Source: Sphingopyxis sp. JAI108
Lineage (GTDB): Bacteria > Pseudomonadota > Alphaproteobacteria > Sphingomonadales > Sphingomonadaceae
Direction: 5' to 3'
Length of the DNA stretch: 64,000 bases
NCBI RefSeq assembly: GCF_013410105.1
Contig: NZ_JACCCJ010000001.1
Coordinates: forward strand, 1,054,001 to 1,118,000
Positions within the stretch are counted from its first letter, which is position 1; every line of letters begins with the position of its first letter. Both the position numbers and the translations under genes were made by a program. The notes under the pieces are model-generated. The model was not told the origin of the DNA. It worked only from the letters and a program-made list of their open reading frames with translations, and ran no database searches. Of the stretch, positions 56,753-64,000 are shown piece by piece.

Positions 56753-57483
56753 CGGTCGCCGACGTGCGGAATGAGCATTCCGACGCGCCGACGATAGCTG
56801 ACATAGGCCTCGCCGAAGACGTCGATCAGGTCGCGTTCCTCGAGCCGGATCGCGATCAGCATATACGCCGAAAGGCCGGCCGCGAGCAGCAGGTGTCCGG
56901 CGGTCATGGCGGGTGTCGCCCAGAAGGCGATGAAGAATCCGGCGTAGAGCGGGTGGCGAACGAAGCGGTAGAAGAATGGCTGGCGCAGCACCGGCGGTGC
57001 GGCTGCTTTTTCGCGCAGCGCGAACCATGCCTGCTGCAGGCCGAACAGCTCGAAATGATTGATCAGGAAGGTGCTGGTCAAAACGATCAGCCAGCCGAGC
57101 CCGAAGAGCGCCCACAGGATCGCGGCGCCGACCGGGTCGGTCACCGTCCACACCGCCGCAGTCAGTTCGTGCCAGAACAGCATGAGGACGATCAGCGCGG
57201 CGCTGGCAAGCAGCACATAGGTACTGCGCTCGACCGGCGCGGGGACGATGCGCGTCCACGCCGCCTTGAACCCCGGCCGCGCCATTACGCTATGCTGGAC
57301 GCCGAACAGCGCGATCAGCGCGAGGTCGATCGCGATCGCGACAGCGGGCTCGGCTTCGCGCGCAAAATCGACTTTTGGCCCGGCGAACGGAAAATTGCCG
57401 AAGAAGGCGATAAGATACAGGAATGTCGCGAAGAATATCGCATAGCATAGGCCAGCGTAGGCCAGGTAGAAGGCACGAAACAT
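56749..57483 (-). CDS. mddA: MddA-like methanethiol S-methyltransferase (NnrU/ICMT fold)
   Basis: 244 residues with about five membrane helices. LALIALFGVQHSVMARPGFKAAWTRIVPAPVERSTYVLLAS and FFYRFVRHPLYAGFFIAFWATP match bacterial MddA as I recall it; RHPLY(A/V)G is the SAM-binding core shared with isoprenylcysteine methyltransferases. It should make dimethylsulfide from methanethiol in the membrane. NnrU relatives are the alternative. Single gene; the ribosome site is AAAAGAAGGGG-like and close. Confidence 0.8.
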   Translation of the reverse strand: MFRAFYLAYAGLCYAIFFATFLYLIAFFGNFPFAGPKVDFAREAEPAVAIAIDLALIALFGVQHSVMARPGFKAAWTRIVPAPVERSTYVLLASAALIVLMLFWHELTAAVWTVTDPVGAAILWALFGLGWLIVLTSTFLINHFELFGLQQAWFALREKAAAPPVLRQPFFYRFVRHPLYAGFFIAFWATPAMTAGHLLLAAGLSAYMLIAIRLEERDLIDVFGEAYVSYRRRVGMLIPHVGDR

Positions 57484-57541
57484 GGCGTTGCCCCTTCTTT
57501 TGAAGGAGCATCATAGCATGTTTTTCGCGAAAAAGCGTGTT

Positions 57542-57898
57542 TTAGACGGTGAAGCTCTCGCCGCAACCGCACGCGCCCTTGGCGTTCGGATTCTCGAACA
57601 CGAAGCCCGCGGCGAAATCATCCTCGACCCAGTCCATCGTGCTGCCGATCAGGTAGAGCACCGACGCGCCGTCGATGTAGAAAATGCCGCCGGGGGTCTC
57701 GATCTTCTCGTCGAACTTCACCTCTTCAGTGACATAATCGACCGAATAGGCGAGTCCCGAACAGCCGCGGCGCGGCGTCGACAGCTTGACCCCGATCGCG
57801 CCCTCGGGCGCCGCCGCCATCAATTTCGCGATGCGTTCCTCGGCGTTCGGCGTCAGCGCGACGGCGGCCGGGCGGGTACGGATTTTGGTTTCGGTCAT
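57542..57898 (-). CDS. sufA: A-type iron-sulfur carrier SufA
   Basis: 118 residues. Three conserved Cys: TPRRGCSGLAYS and the C-terminal GACGCGESF, which bind a transient Fe-S cluster for delivery to target proteins. As the last gene of the suf operon it is called SufA; the sequence alone could not exclude ErpA. Its ATG shares a base with the upstream stop (TGATG). Confidence 0.94.
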   Translation of the reverse strand: MTETKIRTRPAAVALTPNAEERIAKLMAAAPEGAIGVKLSTPRRGCSGLAYSVDYVTEEVKFDEKIETPGGIFYIDGASVLYLIGSTMDWVEDDFAAGFVFENPNAKGACGCGESFTV

Positions 57899-58368
57899 CA
57901 GAGCATTCCCAGTTCGAGCCGCGCTTCGTCGCTCATATTCTGCGGCGACCACGGCGGATCCCAGACGAGGTTGACCTCGGCATCGCCGACGCCCGGCACC
58001 GCGCCGACGCGCAGTTCGACTTCGGCGGGCATCGACTCGGCGACCGGGCAATGCGGCGTGGTCAGCGTCATCGTGACAAGCACATGGCCCTCGTCGATCT
58101 CGACATTGTAGATCAGGCCGAGGTCGTAGATGTTCACCGGGATCTCGGGGTCGAAAATCTCCTTGAGCGCATCGATCACCGCTTCGTAGAGGTCGCCGCC
58201 GACCGCACTCGGTTCGACCGCCGCGGGCTTGGCCGCCAGGAAGCCTTCCAGATAGTCGCGCTTGCGCTCCAGTTTCTCGGGCGCGGTTTCGACGTCCTCG
58301 ACGCGCGCCTTGGGCGGCGCCTCGACGCTTTCGACTTCCTCGACTCTGATCGTGCTGTCTTCGCTCAT
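57898..58368 (-). CDS. sufT: SufT-type (DUF59/MIP18) Fe-S maturation protein
   Basis: 156 residues. A variable charged N-terminus (about 1-55) precedes the MIP18 domain: ALKEIFDPEIPVNIYDLGLIYNVEID, TLTTPHCPVAESMPAEVE with the reactive Cys, and NLVWDPPWSPQNMSDEARLELG. Assists insertion of Fe-S clusters. Overlaps sufS by ATGA. Confidence 0.94.
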   Translation of the reverse strand: MSEDSTIRVEEVESVEAPPKARVEDVETAPEKLERKRDYLEGFLAAKPAAVEPSAVGGDLYEAVIDALKEIFDPEIPVNIYDLGLIYNVEIDEGHVLVTMTLTTPHCPVAESMPAEVELRVGAVPGVGDAEVNLVWDPPWSPQNMSDEARLELGML

Positions 58369-59546
58369 CCGAAAATCCTCTCGACGCGACCGAGCCCTTC
58401 GATCAGGGCCGCCACATCGTCTTCACTGCTATACACGCCAAAACTCGCTCGCGCAGTCGCGGGCACCCCGAGATGCTCCATCAGCGGCTGTGCGCAATGG
58501 TGCCCGGCGCGGATCGCGACCCCGCTTTCGTCCAAGATAGTGCCGATGTCGTGCGGATGAACCCCCGTCATCGAAAAGCTGACAATTCCAGCACTGTTTT
58601 CAGGGCCGTAGAGCGTGATGCTGTTCTTGCGCGCCAGCGCCTCGCGCAAGCTGCCGACGAGCGCGCATTCGTGCGCGTGGACCCTATCGATGTCCAATGC
58701 CTCGACATAATCGACCGCCGCCGCGAGCCCGACCGCCTCGACGATCGCGGGCGTGCCCGCCTCGAAGCGCGTGGGGGCGGGGGCATAGGTCGTCTTGGCA
58801 AAGGTTACGCGATCGATCATCGACCCGCCCCCCTGCCACGGCGGTAACGTATCGAGCTTGTCGCTCCACAGCACGCCGATCCCGGTCGGACCGTAGAGCT
58901 TGTGCCCCGAGAAAACATAATAGTCGCAGCCGAGCGCCGCGACATCGACGGGCAGTCTCGGCACGGCCTGGCAGCCGTCGATCAGCAGTTCGGCTCCGAC
59001 GCGGTGTGCCAGATCGGCGGCGCGCGCGACGTCGAGCGGGCTGCCGAGCACGTTCGAGACATGCGCGAAGGCGACCATGGTGTGTTCGGGGGTGAGCAGC
59101 TTTTCGGCGGCGTCGAGGTCGATGCAGCCGTCTTCGGTCAGCGGGCACACGTCGACCTGCCAGCCGGCAAGCTGCCACGGCACGATATTGCTGTGATGCT
59201 CGAGCACCGACAGCAGCACGCGGCCCTTCTTCGGGTGCGAATAGGCGACCAGGTTGATCGCTTCGGTCGCACCGCGCACGAACGCGATCTCATTCTCGCG
59301 CGCGCCGATAAACGCCGCGATCCGCCGCCGCGCCGCTTCATAGGCGAGCGTCATGTCGGCCGAGCGTGCATAGACGCCGCGGTGGACGGTCGCATAGTCG
59401 CGTCCCATTGCGTTCACGGTTGCGTCAATGACGGCCTGCGGTTTCTGCGCGGTCGCCGCGGTATCGAGATAGTGCCAGCCGGGCGTCAGGCCGGGAAAAT
59501 CCGCGCGAACATCGGGGAAGGTGCGGAGTGCGGTCGTGGTACTCAC
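58365..59546 (-). CDS. sufS: cysteine desulfurase SufS
   Basis: PLP enzyme that takes sulfur from cysteine. 393 residues. PLP-Lys in VFSGHKLYGPTG, active Cys in IRAGHHCAQPLM, and group II features (TVHRGVYARSADMTLAYE). The sulfur acceptor SufE or SufU is not in the window. Overlaps sufD by ATGA. Confidence 0.97.
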   Translation of the reverse strand: MSTTTALRTFPDVRADFPGLTPGWHYLDTAATAQKPQAVIDATVNAMGRDYATVHRGVYARSADMTLAYEAARRRIAAFIGARENEIAFVRGATEAINLVAYSHPKKGRVLLSVLEHHSNIVPWQLAGWQVDVCPLTEDGCIDLDAAEKLLTPEHTMVAFAHVSNVLGSPLDVARAADLAHRVGAELLIDGCQAVPRLPVDVAALGCDYYVFSGHKLYGPTGIGVLWSDKLDTLPPWQGGGSMIDRVTFAKTTYAPAPTRFEAGTPAIVEAVGLAAAVDYVEALDIDRVHAHECALVGSLREALARKNSITLYGPENSAGIVSFSMTGVHPHDIGTILDESGVAIRAGHHCAQPLMEHLGVPATARASFGVYSSEDDVAALIEGLGRVERIFG

Positions 59547-60270
59547 ACCAATTCCCCCAGCTTCGCCAGCGCCAGCTCCTGCAACCGCGCTTCATCCTCG
59601 GCGCCGTCGAACACGCCGGCGACGAACGCCTGCAACATCAGTTTCTTCGCCTCGCCCGGCGGCAGCCCGCGTGACTGGAGATAATAGAGCCCCATCGGAT
59701 CGAGCTCGCCGATCGCGCAGCCATGCGCGCATTTCACATCGTCGGCGAAAATTTCGAGTTCGGGCTTGGCGTTGGCGGTCGCGCTGCGATTGAGCAGCAT
59801 CGCCTTTACATCCTGTTCGCTGTCGGTCTGCTGCGCGTCGCGCGCAACCGCGACCTTGCCGAGATAGGTACCGGTCGCGGTGCTGCCGAGGACCGAGCGC
59901 ACCACCTGCCGCGACGTCGCGCCGGGTTCGGCGTGGGTCACCGTGGTGACGATCTCGAGATTCTGCTCGCCCCCGCCGATCTGCGCGGCGCCGAGATGGA
60001 AGTCGGCGCCCTCGTGCAGCGTCACCGCGAGCTCGACACGGCCATAGGCCCCGCCGATGTTGAGGATATGCAGCGACGCGATCGCACCCTTGCCGAGCAC
60101 GAGTTCAATCTGACGGATGTCGCCCGCGTCCTGCACGATCGCGCGCGCGAAGCTGCCGCCCGCAGGCACGATGATGCTCTCGGGCGCGGGCAGCGGCCAC
60201 GCCGCGCTCACCGCCTCGATGTCGGAGTAACGCCACGCTTCGTCGCGGCGCGAGGGGAGGGTGGCGATGG

Positions 60271-60274
<4 letters not shown>
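59543..60274 (-). CDS. sufD: Fe-S scaffold subunit SufD
   Basis: 243 residues, shorter than E. coli SufD (about 420), as in many alphaproteobacteria with a trimmed N-terminus. The C-terminal beta-helix is recognisable: MLLNRSATANAKPELEIFADDVKCAHGCAIGELDPMGLYYLQSRGL with the conserved Cys-His. Partner of SufB and SufC in the SufBC2D scaffold. Overlaps sufC by ATGA. Confidence 0.95.
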
Positions 60275-61000
<726 letters not shown>

Positions 61001-61014
<14 letters not shown>

Positions 61015-61344
61015 TTAAACTTCTTTCACTTTCGAGGGCGGCGTCCACATTTCCAATCCATCCGCGAAACTCTCCGAGCAACGCATCCAATTTCAGTGGG
61101 CCGCACGCGCCTTTGATCGAGGTGCCTTCACGCTTGAGAACGACCCAGTCATGCCCTTCCTCAAGCTGATGCTCGCCTAGGGAAATTTCTGGGCCGGCGA
61201 ACTGCTCATAAACTGTGTCGGTCAGCTCAAATTTGAAAAGCCATCCCGGATTATCGCAGTTGTCGATGGTAAAGCCGTAACCATGCTCCCACTCTCCGTC
61301 ACACAAGGAGAGATAGAATTTCTGCAGCCATTCGAGGTTTGACG

Positions 61345-61348
<4 letters not shown>
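61001..61348 (-). CDS. Imm53-family immunity-like protein inside the suf operon
   Basis: 115 residues. The beginning [41 protein letters not shown] matches the Imm53 immunity-protein family (WEH-x-YG and DNPGW blocks), small proteins that normally neutralise polymorphic toxins or stand alone in genomes. Start is a GTG whose GTGA overlaps the sufB stop, and its 3' end overlaps sufC by 14 bases, so it is translated as part of the operon. No toxin gene is nearby. Whether it serves Fe-S assembly is unknown. Confidence 0.78.
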
Positions 61349-62828
<1,480 letters not shown>

Positions 62829-62832
<4 letters not shown>

Positions 62833-63290
62833 AATCTGATCTCGTCGCCGGCCAATACCGGGATCGGCGGAGGGGAGGGGAGTTTCGGTGCGACGCTCAA
62901 GGTCGCGAGGCTGATCTCTTGCAACGCCCCGCGCACCGCGCCGTTCACGACGCCCCAATGCGGCTGCACCTTGCAGCTGCCCTCGAGCGAGCAATCGTGT
63001 CGCCCTTCGGCCACACAGGACGTCAGGGCGATCGGTCCTTCGACCGCTTCGATGATGTCGGCGACACTGATCGCCGCCGCGGGCCGCGCGAGCCGCACCC
63101 CGCCGCCGCTGCCGCGCGACGCGACGAGCAGGCCGGCGCGCGCGAGCTGGCTTACCAGCTTCTGTGCGGTCGGCCCCGGAATGCCCGTTTGTTCGGCCAG
63201 CATGCCCGCATGAATCGGTACCGACCCGCATTGGCGGGCGGCGGCGCTCATCAGCACCACGGCATAATCGGCAAGGTTCGACAGGCGCAT
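62829..63290 (-). CDS. sufR: Rrf2-family regulator of the suf operon
   Basis: 153 residues. Winged helix [19 protein letters not shown]...[27 protein letters not shown] and three Cys in [16 protein letters not shown], the arrangement that binds an Fe-S cluster in IscR-like sensors. It probably represses its own operon when clusters are plentiful, via the dyad at 63326-63342. First gene of the suf operon. The name sufR is by context. Confidence 0.94.
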
Positions 63291-63325
63291 GTTCTTTTCC
63301 GTCGCAATTGCGAACGATTCTTAAC

Positions 63326-63342
63326 TGGACTAAATTACTCCA
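63326..63342 (-). promoter_or_regulatory. Rrf2-type operator of the suf operon
   Basis: TGGACTAAATTACTCCA is a dyad (TGGA-n-TAA-n-TTA-n-TCCA) about 36 bases before the sufR start, in the expected promoter; TAAGAAT on the minus strand (just downstream) may be the -10. The spacing and GACT/AGTC-like core resemble IscR/Rrf2 sites. Confidence 0.6.
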
Positions 63343-63402
63343 CTTACATAGGCGGTCGGTTCATGCGGCGCAAGGTCGGAGCCTTCGCATAGCTTTGCGG
63401 TG

Positions 63403-63442
63403 AAAAAAAAGGCACCCATCCGGCCGAAGCCAAATGAGTGCC
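63403..63442 (-). terminator. Rho-independent terminator
   Basis: Minus strand: GGCACTCAT ... ATGGGTGCC (63411-63442; nine pairs, one G-U) followed by eight T (63403-63410). It is 140 bases past the AraC stop, so the AraC message or a separate small RNA ends here. Confidence 0.85.
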
Positions 63443-63580
63443 AAGATGAAGGTCTCAAGTCCTCGAAAGAGGATGAGCTCTTCTGGGTCGCAGGGAGGGA
63501 TTATGCTCCCGCGCCGATTCGCGATTGGATGAAAACGCCAAAACGACGGGACAGATAATTTTCGAAGGTTAACGGCCGTC
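63443..63580 (-). other. transcribed gap before the terminator, possible small RNA
   Basis: Between the AraC stop and the terminator. On the minus strand it carries CTCATCCTCTTTCGAGGA-like hairpin sequence and CCCTCCCT, an anti-ribosome-site motif used by small RNAs. No reading frame is convincing. No clear promoter was found, so it may simply be the AraC 3' region. Confidence 0.35.
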
Positions 63581-64000
63581 TCAGGTTTCCGAAACGAGCG
63601 GGCTGACTTTGCCCGCAAGCTGCTTGCGGCCCTTTGTAGTCGCCTCTGTATAGCTCGTCGGCTTGCCGAGCTGGCCGGGGGTCGCGCCCGCAAAGCGCTT
63701 GATCTCGCGGATCAGGTGCGACTGATCGTAGAAGGCATCGCCGAGCTGCGCCGCGTCGAGACCTTCGCCGCGTGCGAGCGCCGACGCCGCGCGCACCGCG
63801 CGATATTTGCGCGCGAGCATCCGCGGCGACAGGCCGTAATAGCGCTTGGTCATCCGCTCGACCGAACGGATCGACATGCCGGTCGCCTCGACGAGTTCGG
63901 GGACCTGCGGCGACGGCGATTCGGTCAGCCAGCCATCGACGGTGCGGATAAACCACATCGGTGCGGGCTCATTCTGTTTGAGGACTTCGCGCGCGAAGTT
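63581..64000 (-). CDS. AraC-family regulator, C-terminal part (5' end outside window)
   Basis: The frame is open to base 64000, so the N-terminus is missing. The AraC DNA-binding domain is seen: VPELVEATGMSIRSVERMTKRYYGLSPRMLARKYRAVRAASALA and AQLGDAFYDQSHLIREIKRFAGATPGQL. The phrasing of the second helix-turn-helix (FYDQSHLIREIKRFAG) is that of sphingomonad AraC regulators with a DUF6597-like sensor. Target unknown. Confidence 0.9.
   Translation of the reverse strand, partial: NFAREVLKQNEPAPMWFIRTVDGWLTESPSPQVPELVEATGMSIRSVERMTKRYYGLSPRMLARKYRAVRAASALARGEGLDAAQLGDAFYDQSHLIREIKRFAGATPGQLGKPTSYTEATTKGRKQLAGKVSPLVSET

Noticed and set aside
63361..63693. 110-codon frame on the minus strand across the AraC 3' end and terminator
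   Set aside because: It overlaps the AraC gene, crosses a strong terminator, and its composition is not protein-like.

Overview
The window is a stretch of GC-rich, gene-dense alphaproteobacterial chromosome. Several things point to Sphingomonadales, most likely Sphingopyxis or a close relative: the gene order serC-serA-hisZ-purA, the codon style, extensin-like peptidases, a class I PHA synthase with a phasin, and the complete sufR-sufBCDS-sufT-sufA operon. The genus is inference; no rRNA or tRNA gene is present to fix it. Both edge genes are cut: an alpha/beta hydrolase at base 1 and an AraC regulator running off base 64000.

Layout. 1-7 kb: hydrolase end, murA, two envelope-type proteins, an EamA exporter, an isomerase/SDR operon facing a divergent HxlR regulator, and clpS. 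7-13.2 kb: phasin and phaC (polyhydroxyalkanoate storage), an AlaC-like aminotransferase, a DUF2721 protein and an MFS carrier. 13-21.6 kb: an FMN reductase, a methyltransferase, then the minus-strand purA, hisZ, serA, serC cluster, interrupted by a plus-strand esterase and DOPA-dioxygenase pair. 21.7-31.5 kb: extensin-like lipoprotein, LOG protein, two c-type cytochromes, prephenate dehydratase, CDP-alcohol phosphatidyltransferase, polA, an AAC(3)-I-like acetyltransferase coupled to purT. 31.6-42.7 kb: ahpC-ahpF, GFA protein, GST with divergent HxlR regulator, several hydrolases, AraC regulator, PhzF and pdxH. 42.8-52 kb: DnaJ-like, BrkB, fabI, GNAT, aroC, and three tandem carboxylate-type carriers. 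52-57.5 kb: repetitive lipoprotein, cytochrome P450, cation/proton antiporter, second extensin-like protein, MddA-like methyltransferase. 57.5-63.3 kb: suf operon on the minus strand, with an Imm53-like immunity-family gene inserted between sufB and sufC.

Most genes are core metabolism or stress functions and packing is tight, with many ATGA/GTGA start-stop overlaps and convergent stops that share bases. I see no integrase, transposase, prophage, CRISPR array, tRNA or rRNA. The non-core signal is in (i) dispersed palindromic elements of several families, (ii) operator palindromes embedded in divergent promoters, (iii) the Imm53-like gene in the suf operon, (iv) a chromosomal AAC(3)-I relative, and (v) a phasin carrying a histone-H1-like Lys/Ala/Pro tail.
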